Part shown: one piece after another, positions 24,952 to 32,118 of the stretch | Layout of the letters: the number at the start of each line of letters is the position of its first letter | Numbering within the stretch: the stretch's first letter is position 1 | From: an uncultured Flavobacterium sp. | GTDB taxonomy: Bacteria > Bacteroidota > Bacteroidia > Flavobacteriales > Flavobacteriaceae | NCBI GenBank assembly: GCA_947626185.1 | Contig: CANQRD010000011.1 | Coordinates: forward strand, 1-40,257 | Length of the DNA: 40,257 bases | Direction of reading: 5' to 3' | The notes under the pieces: model-generated | What the model saw: only the letters and a program-made list of their open reading frames with translations | The model's database searches: none | Told to the model about the DNA's origin: nothing | Program-made: the position numbers and the translations under genes

Positions 24952-26676
24952 TTAGGGTTTAATATTGTTCTTTTTTAGCATTTTAAAATCTTCTGACTTT
25001 AGATTCATCTTTAGATAAGGAACAGCTATATCATGATCGTTTAAGTACATTCTTGGTCTTTCTGTAAAACTTGGATGTACTAATGATAAATCTTTTTCTA
25101 AATATTTAGTTTCGATATTAGCTGCATTTAACATTGTATGAAAAATAGTGTTTGTGCTAATAGGTATCTGCACATTTTTTTCAACAGCTTCTATTTTAAT
25201 AGTATTTTTAGCCTTAAATTGATCTGAAAACCACATAAAAATAGGAATGCGAAGTTGGTAATAAGTTGGTGTAGGGGAAGCATGTAAAAAACGACCTCTA
25301 TCATCATCAAATAAATCTTCGCCATGATCGGCAGTATAAAGCATAGCAACCGCTGCTTTTGTTTTCTTTAATGTTTCAATAGTTTGATTCAAGAAATGGT
25401 CGGTGTAAAGAATACTATTGTCATACGCATTGACCAATTGTTCTTTCTGATCTTTACTAACCTCTGAAATGTGATCAGGAGTAAATTTTTGGAATGCTTC
25501 AGGATAGCGTTCCATATAATTAAAATGAGAACCATAAGTATGTAACACAATAAATAAATCGCCTTTATTTTCATCAATTAATTTTTCTAAAATAGGCAAT
25601 AAAGCTTCATCGTAATTATTGATGGTTAATCCTGTTTTTGGATCTGTAGTTCGAATGGTTTGATAAATATCTGCTTCTTTGGTAAAGTATTCGATAAACG
25701 AACCATTTTCTGCCTGATTGGACAAACATATTGTGGTAAAACCAGCTTCTTTAAAAGCAAAAATCAGTCCTTTTTTATTATAAATACTGTTATAATTTTC
25801 TGCTTCTGCATCTGATAGAATAATAGAAACACTTTTATGCGTTGTGTTCGATTGCGTTAAAGCATCTTTAAATACAAATAAATTTTCTTGCTTTTTTAGT
25901 TCTGGATTGGTTTCTCTGTCATATCCATACAAACTCCAGTTATCTGCACGGCTTGTTTCACCAATAATTAAAACAATAATTTCTCGTTCTGTTTGTAAAC
26001 TATCTTTTACTCTAACAGCTTCAAAGGTAAAATCAGCCGAAGTTTCTGGATATTGCTTTACTTTGTCCCATTTATTAATAGCAAATCCTAAGTTGTGTAA
26101 AGCATTAATAGGATACACATCCTGATTAAATACTAAAATACCTGTATTTAAATTGTTTGCAGTAAAAGATAATATAAACGAAATTAAGGCAAGTATTAGT
26201 GACGAAAAGATGATTTTTTTTCTAAAACTCAAAGAAAGTCTTTCTCTTCTTTTCCATTGTATAATAGCTAAAATAGTTGGTGGCAAATACAAAAGTATTA
26301 CTAAAAATATTGATGGAAGTAAACTTCCAAGCAATTCATTTATTTCTGATGTATTTGTTGTTGCAACATTTAAAAACATGTCAACAGCAATTAGATCGCC
26401 TCCAAATAGGTAGAATAAAACGATTTGAAAAGCGTGTAAAATGAAAAACGGAAATAAGATTATTTGCGCCACTCCTGCATTTCTGAACAAAGCCAAAAAG
26501 AAAGAGAAGAAGGCTAAAGGAAAACACAAAATGACAATTTTACCCACCCAGTCAAGAGGTTGTGCGTTTAGAAAGTAAAAAGTTGGAGCTAAATTTACAA
26601 TGATGTAAATCCAAAATAAAAGAATAGGATTATGTATCCAGCTCCAGATGCTGCGTTTAGTTTGTGTTGTTTGCAT
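24952..26676 (-). CDS. EptA-like phosphoethanolamine transferase
   Basis: A 574-residue inner-membrane enzyme of the alkaline-phosphatase/sulfatase superfamily that adds phosphoethanolamine to lipid A or a related glycan. Five membrane segments lie within about residues 16-175. The periplasmic catalytic domain has the metal motif VLIIGETSRADNWSLYGYDRE (about 235-255), the SNTTHKSV stretch (about 276-283) where the nucleophilic threonine is expected, and the metal-binding TADHGEDLFDDDRGRFLHASP. I use the ATG at 26676, one base after the preceding gene's stop; in-frame ATGs at 26691 and 26739 lie inside that gene. The substrate is unproven. Confidence 0.88.
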   Translation of the reverse strand: MQTTQTKRSIWSWIHNPILLFWIYIIVNLAPTFYFLNAQPLDWVGKIVILCFPLAFFSFFLALFRNAGVAQIILFPFFILHAFQIVLFYLFGGDLIAVDMFLNVATTNTSEINELLGSLLPSIFLVILLYLPPTILAIIQWKRRERLSLSFRKKIIFSSLILALISFILSFTANNLNTGILVFNQDVYPINALHNLGFAINKWDKVKQYPETSADFTFEAVRVKDSLQTEREIIVLIIGETSRADNWSLYGYDRETNPELKKQENLFVFKDALTQSNTTHKSVSIILSDAEAENYNSIYNKKGLIFAFKEAGFTTICLSNQAENGSFIEYFTKEADIYQTIRTTDPKTGLTINNYDEALLPILEKLIDENKGDLFIVLHTYGSHFNYMERYPEAFQKFTPDHISEVSKDQKEQLVNAYDNSILYTDHFLNQTIETLKKTKAAVAMLYTADHGEDLFDDDRGRFLHASPTPTYYQLRIPIFMWFSDQFKAKNTIKIEAVEKNVQIPISTNTIFHTMLNAANIETKYLEKDLSLVHPSFTERPRMYLNDHDIAVPYLKMNLKSEDFKMLKKNNIKP

Positions 26677-26677
26677 A

Positions 26678-27829
26678 TTAAAAAGCTTCATTAATATTAA
26701 AATAAAAGCCGCCTTGTCCTTTCGCAAAGCCGTAGTCAAAACGAATATTTACTCTGTTTTTGAACTCCCAACGATAACCAATTCCGTAATTTGGTAAAGT
26801 TTGTGACCATTTAAAATTATCGAATTTGTCAAATACATTTCCCATTCCACCCCATACAACAATACCATGTCTGTTGTAAATCTTTTGTCGAATTTCTATT
26901 TGAGTATTTATTTCTTTTCTATCTCTGTATTGACCAATTTCGTAGCCTCTCATTTGTCTCGATCCGCCAATTTGCGACAACATACTCCAAGGTACATTTC
27001 CGTTGTTGAACGTACCGTTTAGATCGAATGCCAAAATAGTTTTAGGGAGCACTTTTTTGAAGGCTCTTACAGTTGCTTCAATTCTGTTGAAGGATGTTGT
27101 CCCCAATGCTTCAGGAAAAAAAGAGTGTTGGTATTGTATTAAAATACCTTTGTAGGGATTAGGTGTAAAGTCCCTAGAATCATAAGACAAAACAAAACCT
27201 GCTCCTGCGATTGAGTTATTTAATTTTTGGTTAGGCATTAATAGTGAGTCATTAAAGTTAGCTCCTCTTAATGATTGTGCAGATATAGTAATACCAACAA
27301 AACCATTTGGTATTACCTTAGCTAAAGCATCAACATTTAATGACATTCTATATTGGTCATAGGTAGTATAAACTCCTCTTGAGCCAGCATCATAACCTAT
27401 TCCAAAATATTTACTTGGCATATAGGTAAATGAAATGTCTGAGTTTATGCGGAATTTGTCATCAGGAAAAATGGTGTTGTTTTCTATACCAATAGAAAAA
27501 AAACCGCTTGTTGTAAAATTGGTATAAATAGAAACGTTAGAAGGAGATAAATCAACATTTTCTTTATCTAATCGATATAACCCAGAAGCAACAACGCCGA
27601 TTCCAAGTTTCGTATCAACTGAATAACTTGGGCCTCCAATAAAGGAAATATCAAACTTACTTTCTGATTTATCTACTTTTGCTTCTTCAAAGTAATGTTT
27701 AATTTTTTGATACAAAGATTGATGTTTAATGGTGTCTTTTTTGACAACTAAACTATCTTGTGCTTTTACTTCATAGGGTACCAATGAAAGTAAGGAATAA
27801 AAAAATATAATTATATAATTATGTTTCAT
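26678..27829 (-). CDS. BamA/TamA-family outer-membrane barrel protein
   Basis: A 383-residue protein with a signal peptide (to VKAQ, about residue 24), then a short linker with no obvious POTRA domain and a membrane beta-barrel of alternating strands. GGSRQMRGYEIGQY (about 290-303) matches the conserved VRGF/Y-like loop of the Omp85 superfamily. The C-terminus ends in NINEAF with an aromatic last residue, typical of outer-membrane barrels. Size and lack of POTRA repeats suggest a small surface-antigen D15 protein rather than BamA itself. It is the first gene of the barrel/EptA/PCMD operon. Confidence 0.85.
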   Translation of the reverse strand: MKHNYIIIFFYSLLSLVPYEVKAQDSLVVKKDTIKHQSLYQKIKHYFEEAKVDKSESKFDISFIGGPSYSVDTKLGIGVVASGLYRLDKENVDLSPSNVSIYTNFTTSGFFSIGIENNTIFPDDKFRINSDISFTYMPSKYFGIGYDAGSRGVYTTYDQYRMSLNVDALAKVIPNGFVGITISAQSLRGANFNDSLLMPNQKLNNSIAGAGFVLSYDSRDFTPNPYKGILIQYQHSFFPEALGTTSFNRIEATVRAFKKVLPKTILAFDLNGTFNNGNVPWSMLSQIGGSRQMRGYEIGQYRDRKEINTQIEIRQKIYNRHGIVVWGGMGNVFDKFDNFKWSQTLPNYGIGYRWEFKNRVNIRFDYGFAKGQGGFYFNINEAF

Positions 27830-28299
27830 GCCAACAAATAGGTTTTATGAATTATAAAGCAAAAGCGATTAATATTTGTGCTTAGCTGGTATAATTTTTA
27901 GAAAACTGTGCTTAATTATTATGTGCTAGAAATACGTTTTTGTATTATTTAATATTTTGAAACTAAAAAAGTCTACCAATTGTTTATCAAATGTTGTATA
28001 ATAATTAAACATATAAAAACAAAAGATCATTAGTTGTTTTTAGTTAAGTAAAGGTATTAAATGTTTTTTTACTGTTAATTTGCTATTGTAATAATGTTTA
28101 ATTTAAATTAATTTGTATTAATTATTCATTATAAATTGCTATTATTTGTAGGTTGTTTAATTTTATTAATGTTTTTATTGGTTTGTAGCTTATTAGTAAA
28201 AGGATAAATTATCATTTTTATGAATTATTTAATGATTTAATAACTACAATTAAATGGTTGGTTAAATAGCTCTATAATATTTTGATTATATTTGTACCA
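27830..28299. other. AT-rich intergenic region between divergent genes
   Basis: About 470 bases, very AT-rich, between the outer-membrane barrel gene and the TonB-locus genes. Apart from the -7 element at 28287-28294 I find no promoter pair that meets the expected spacing, no RNA gene and no open frame worth calling. Long A/T tracts could be regulatory (for example a Fur/Zur site), but I see no convincing palindrome. Confidence 0.45.
28287..28294 (+). promoter_or_regulatory. Candidate -7 element of the TonB operon
   Basis: TATATTTG is a perfect TAnnTTTG match only 6 bases before the ATG at 28300. A transcript starting at the usual distance would be nearly leaderless. The nearest upstream TTG (28258-28260) is 26 bases away, outside the usual spacing. 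Confidence 0.45.
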
Positions 28300-28674
28300 A
28301 TGGTAATTAAGAGAAACATAGCGCGAATTCTTTTGATTGTAAGCATAATGTTTACAGTCGTGTTTCAGCTTGTGCACACTTATGAGCATATTGAGTCTGC
28401 TATTGTTTATGAAAATGAACATGGAACTCACGACCATTATAATAATAAAACAGCTTCTTTAGATGAAGGATTTCAATGGAAAGAACATCATCAAAAGATA
28501 GACCATTGTTTTGTTTGTGATTTTATTTTAAATAAGGCAATATTGCCTTCTAGGCAAGATATAGCATTAACAGCTATTGAAGTAGAATCAAAAGTACAGA
28601 ATGAAGTAATTCTACATTTCATTCCTCTATCTCACGTTTATTACTCATTACGAGCTCCACCTGCTTTGATTTAA
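28300..28674 (+). CDS. His/Cys-rich small membrane protein (DUF2946-like), first of the TonB locus
   Basis: A 124-residue protein with one N-terminal hydrophobic segment (about residues 8-24) after a basic start (MVIKRNIAR). A His-rich section follows: VHTYEHIES, NEHGTHDHYNN, WKEHHQKIDHC. Then comes the pair HCFVC (two cysteines, likely metal ligands), and it ends SLRAPPALI. The pattern of one membrane anchor, a His/Cys motif and a C-terminal R-x-P-P is shared with the small protein after the receptor and resembles the DUF2946 family beside metal-linked TonB receptors. An in-frame TTG at 28282 is unlikely to be the start. Metal handling is an inference. Confidence 0.7.
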   Translation: MVIKRNIARILLIVSIMFTVVFQLVHTYEHIESAIVYENEHGTHDHYNNKTASLDEGFQWKEHHQKIDHCFVCDFILNKAILPSRQDIALTAIEVESKVQNEVILHFIPLSHVYYSLRAPPALI

Positions 28675-28685
28675 TCTTTTTTTAT

Positions 28686-28704
28686 CAGTTAATAGTTTTA
28701 ACTG
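28686..28704 (+). terminator. Attenuator-like hairpin before the TonB receptor
   Basis: CAGTTAA and TTAACTG form a 7-base-pair stem with a 5-base loop, followed by GTTCTTTTTT, in the 69-base gap between the first small gene and the receptor. It could reduce read-through into the receptor gene. Confidence 0.4.
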
Positions 28705-28743
28705 GTTCTTTTTTAGTATTAAACATAATAGCGAGCAAGTAAA

Positions 28744-31110
28744 ATGAAAATTACAATACATGTAGTTACCATATTGCTATCTTTTAGTTTGTTTGCACAA
28801 GAATATAGTGTAAACGGAAAGGTATCTGATATGCAAGGAGAGCCATTAATTGGCGCAACTGTTACTCTAGATAATTTAGCTACGATGACAGATTTGATGG
28901 GTAAATTCAATATAAAATCTACTGATTCAGGAAAGTATAGTGTTAAAGTATCTTATGTTGGTTATCAGCAATTAGATACAATTGTGAAAGTTAATAAAGA
29001 CTTGTTTTTAGATCTTCACTTAAAGGAAGATCCAACTTTGTTGGATCAAGTGGTAATTTCACGTGCAGATAAAACAACCATTCGAAATACAGAGGTTGTT
29101 TCCAATGCACAATTAGTAGAGAACTTCTCAGGGTCGTTTGCCAAAACATTAGAAAATGTACCAGGATTAAACGCTATAGAAATTGGTGCAGGAGCATCAA
29201 AACCTGTTATTCGCGGTTTGGGTTTTAATCGTATTGCTGTTGCTGAAAATGGAGCAAAACAAGAAGGGCAGCAATGGGGCGCCGATCATGGATTAGAAAT
29301 AGATTCTTTTAGTGTAGAAGAAGCAGAGGTTATAAAAGGAGTTGGAACTATTGAATACGGTAGCGATGCAATAGGTGGAGTAATAAAAATTAATAACGAA
29401 AAAATACCACAAGTGCACTCTTTTGATGGTAAAGCTATATTATTTGGAAATACAGTAAATGATGCAATTGGAGCTTCTGTAGCATTAAAAGCACGTAATG
29501 ATCATTTCTTCTATAAGTTTAAAGCAACGGCACAAGATTATGGCGATTATAGAGTACCCACAGATCGTATAGTTTATTTAAATACGATTATTCCAATTGA
29601 AGGGGAACGAATGAAAAATACTGCAGGAAATAATCTGGCATTGTATGGACAGATTGGTTATGTAGGCAATTCGTTTAAAAATATATTGAGTGTAAGTAAT
29701 GTATATGATAAAAGTGGATTTTTTCCAGGCTCTCATGGAATACCCAATATTGCTGCTGTTAAAGACGATGGACATTATAGAAATATAGAATATCCTTATC
29801 AATCAGCTAATCATTTGAAGTTTACCAATACAGCTACTTATGATTTTAATTCATCACAGAAATTAACTTTTCTGTTGGCTTTTCAGAATAATACAAGAAA
29901 AGAGTTTAGTAAATTTCATACGCATTATACCAATCAATCAGCGCCAATTGCTAATCCAAATTTAGAATTAGAATTTGTATTAAATACATTTGATGCTACC
30001 ATCAAATATGAACAAATATTTGATAATGATCATAAGTTGACAGTTGGTTATCAACAGAATTATCAAAACAATACTATTGGTGGTTATAGTTTTTTATTGC
30101 CTAAATATAATAAATCAGCAATGGGTTTGTTTGGGATGTATGAATACTTTATCAACGAGCGATTAACTTGGGAAGTTGGTGCAAGAGCTGATTATGCAGA
30201 AATGCATATCAAACCTTTTTATGACGAAATTTTATATGATTTTTTGATTGGTAAAGGACAGTCAGTAATAACTGCACAACAATATGCTTTAAGAACGCCA
30301 AAAACAGATCGAAACTTTTCTAGCTTTAACGCAATGTTAGGCGCTAAGTTCGATTGGACACCAGAAGTAAAATTAGGCGCTACATTTGGTACTAATTTTC
30401 GTTTTCCTACAGCAATAGAATTGGCATCAAACGGTGTGCATCATGGTGCATTTAGGCACGAAAAAGGAAATCCTAATTTAGATCCAGAAAAAGGAATAGC
30501 ATTTGACTTTAGAGCAGCATTTACTAAAGGAAGTTTTCAAACTACATTAAGTCCGTACTTATATTATTTTACCAATTATATTTTTTTAAAACCTACGGGG
30601 CAGTTTTCAATTTTACCTGATAGTGGACAAATTTATGAGTACACTCAATCAAAAGCATTAATTACTGGTTTTGAATGGAAAGTAGAGAAGAAGTTTTTTG
30701 ATAAGTTAAATGCAGAGGCTGTATTTGAGTTTATTTACAACAAACAAATTTCCGATCAAAAATCGATGGAATATCCTTTGCCGTTTACTCCACCTGCTAA
30801 TTTATATGCTCAATTGACCTATAGTTTAAATGACTGGAAAATATTTAAAACGCCAGAAGTTTTTATCAATGGAAAATGGTATGCTGAGCAATCGCGCATT
30901 GCTCAAGGTGAAGAAATAACGCCAAGTTCTCAGAATTATGGTGCAGGAATAACATCACTTGTAAAGCTTGGAAAAGTAGAAGCAAGAGCAAGTTTAACGG
31001 CTACAAATATCTTAAATGCAAAGATATTGAATCACATGAGTTTTTATCGACCATTAGGAATACCTGAGTTAGGAAGATCTATTCAATTAATGATACAAGT
31101 ACCATTTTAG
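28744..31110 (+). CDS. TonB-dependent outer-membrane receptor
   Basis: A 788-residue receptor for active uptake across the outer membrane. Signal peptide (to about residue 19, SLFAQ); carboxypeptidase-regulatory-like domain (about 23-100, VNGKVSDMQGEPLIGATV with the GYQQLD turn); plug domain (about 110-225, VPGLNAIEIGAGASKP, then VIRGLGFNRIAV and EGQQWGADHGLEID); then a C-terminal barrel ending in Phe (IQVPF). The EGQQWGADHG plug sequence recalls zinc/metal receptor groups, but the ligand is not proven. A one-base overlap (TAGTG) couples it to the next gene, whose start is GTG. Confidence 0.93.
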   Translation: MKITIHVVTILLSFSLFAQEYSVNGKVSDMQGEPLIGATVTLDNLATMTDLMGKFNIKSTDSGKYSVKVSYVGYQQLDTIVKVNKDLFLDLHLKEDPTLLDQVVISRADKTTIRNTEVVSNAQLVENFSGSFAKTLENVPGLNAIEIGAGASKPVIRGLGFNRIAVAENGAKQEGQQWGADHGLEIDSFSVEEAEVIKGVGTIEYGSDAIGGVIKINNEKIPQVHSFDGKAILFGNTVNDAIGASVALKARNDHFFYKFKATAQDYGDYRVPTDRIVYLNTIIPIEGERMKNTAGNNLALYGQIGYVGNSFKNILSVSNVYDKSGFFPGSHGIPNIAAVKDDGHYRNIEYPYQSANHLKFTNTATYDFNSSQKLTFLLAFQNNTRKEFSKFHTHYTNQSAPIANPNLELEFVLNTFDATIKYEQIFDNDHKLTVGYQQNYQNNTIGGYSFLLPKYNKSAMGLFGMYEYFINERLTWEVGARADYAEMHIKPFYDEILYDFLIGKGQSVITAQQYALRTPKTDRNFSSFNAMLGAKFDWTPEVKLGATFGTNFRFPTAIELASNGVHHGAFRHEKGNPNLDPEKGIAFDFRAAFTKGSFQTTLSPYLYYFTNYIFLKPTGQFSILPDSGQIYEYTQSKALITGFEWKVEKKFFDKLNAEAVFEFIYNKQISDQKSMEYPLPFTPPANLYAQLTYSLNDWKIFKTPEVFINGKWYAEQSRIAQGEEITPSSQNYGAGITSLVKLGKVEARASLTATNILNAKILNHMSFYRPLGIPELGRSIQLMIQVPF

Positions 31111-31442
31111 TGAATAGATTAGACATAAGAAGGAGCTGGGGAATTGTATTGCTTTGGATATTTTTTGTTCCGTTCTTCAGTAATAATTTGCATTATGTCA
31201 TTATAAATCATGAATATGGTAAAAAACACACCAATAATTTAGAGTGGAGAGATGGAAGCAAGGTGCATTACTGCGATCAGTATTTGTTTAAATTGCTACC
31301 CGCTATTCAAGTACCATCAGAAATAAGTTTAGAAAGTATTCTTCAAGATAATTTTCAGCTTATTTTCAATATACTTCATGTTTTTTATACATCAAATGTA
31401 AAACAGAATCTCTTTGCAAGAGGTCCGCCTTCAATAGTTTAA
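31110..31442 (+). CDS. Second DUF2946-like small membrane protein
   Basis: A 110-residue protein starting at a GTG that overlaps the receptor's TAG stop by one base; no in-frame ATG follows near the N-terminus, so the GTG is the best start. One N-terminal hydrophobic segment (about residues 10-24) is followed by NLHYVIINHEYGKKH (His-rich) and KVHYCDQYLF, then a mixed segment ending FARGPPSIV. The end matches the R-x-P-P ending of the first small protein at this locus (SLRAPPALI). Both also share an anchor, a His-rich stretch and an H/C motif, so they look like distant paralogues. Function unknown; metal handling inferred from context. Confidence 0.65.
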   Translation: MNRLDIRRSWGIVLLWIFFVPFFSNNLHYVIINHEYGKKHTNNLEWRDGSKVHYCDQYLFKLLPAIQVPSEISLESILQDNFQLIFNILHVFYTSNVKQNLFARGPPSIV

Positions 31443-31494
31443 AACACAGGAACAATTATTACAAAACACAAAATAAAATTTTAAAATTAATATC

Positions 31495-32016
31495 ATGAAA
31501 AAAATAAAATATATATCAGCTTTATCAGTAATTAGTTTATTCGTTTTAGGGTCTTGTTCTAGCGATAGTTCTGTAGATACAGAAAAACCAGTAATTATTT
31601 TAAATGCACCAGAAGAGGGAGCAAAATTGGCAGCTGGATCTGATATTCATTTTGATATGGAAGTTTCAGATAATGTTGCTTTAGGATCTTACAATATTGA
31701 TATTCACGATGATTTTGATGGACATAATCACGGAACAGAAAGTACTTCAGTACTCAAAAATGTTGTTCAAAACATTGATGAATCACAAGAGAATGCAACT
31801 AGAGTTTCTTTTGTTTACAACCATACTTGGACGGATATTGTAGGTAAGAGAAATGATCATGTACATCATCATGAAATTGTTATAGCTAAAGATGCTAAAC
31901 GTGGTAAATATCATTTTGTAGTAAAAGTTTTGGACAAAGCTGGTAATCAAAGCATGGAATTCAGAACTATTGAGATTGTTGATCCAGAAGATGCAGATCA
32001 CGATCATAATCATTAA
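31495..32016 (+). CDS. DUF4625 His-rich lipoprotein
   Basis: A 173-residue lipoprotein with lipobox LGSC (Cys about 20). The Ig-like DUF4625 domain is KPVIILNAPEEGAKLAAGSD, then HFDMEVSDNVALGSYNIDIHDDFDGHNHG, and ends LDKAGNQSMEFRTIEI. Histidines cluster in DGHNHG, NDHVHHHEIV and a DADHDHNH tail, suggesting metal binding at the cell surface. It lies 53 bases after the second small protein and is probably the last gene of the TonB operon, ahead of the hairpin at 32040. Whether it delivers metal to the receptor is inference. Confidence 0.88.
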   Translation: MKKIKYISALSVISLFVLGSCSSDSSVDTEKPVIILNAPEEGAKLAAGSDIHFDMEVSDNVALGSYNIDIHDDFDGHNHGTESTSVLKNVVQNIDESQENATRVSFVYNHTWTDIVGKRNDHVHHHEIVIAKDAKRGKYHFVVKVLDKAGNQSMEFRTIEIVDPEDADHDHNH

Positions 32017-32039
32017 TCAATAATGTTATCATAGAAAAT

Positions 32040-32061
32040 CAAGGGGGGTGCCTTGCTTTTT
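32040..32061 (+). terminator. Terminator after the TonB operon
   Basis: CAAGG and CCTTG form a short 5-base-pair GC-rich stem with loop GGGGTG, followed by CTTTTTG, 24 bases after the DUF4625 stop. Confidence 0.6.
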
Positions 32062-32118
32062 GTTTATAATTCAATATATTTACGTAACAAGAACTAATTT
32101 ATTTACTTTTAAACTATT

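Noticed and set aside
28237..28437. Minus-strand small frame near the start of the TonB locus
   Set aside because: It overlaps the supported first gene of the TonB operon and its promoter, has a random-looking composition and no recognisable motif.
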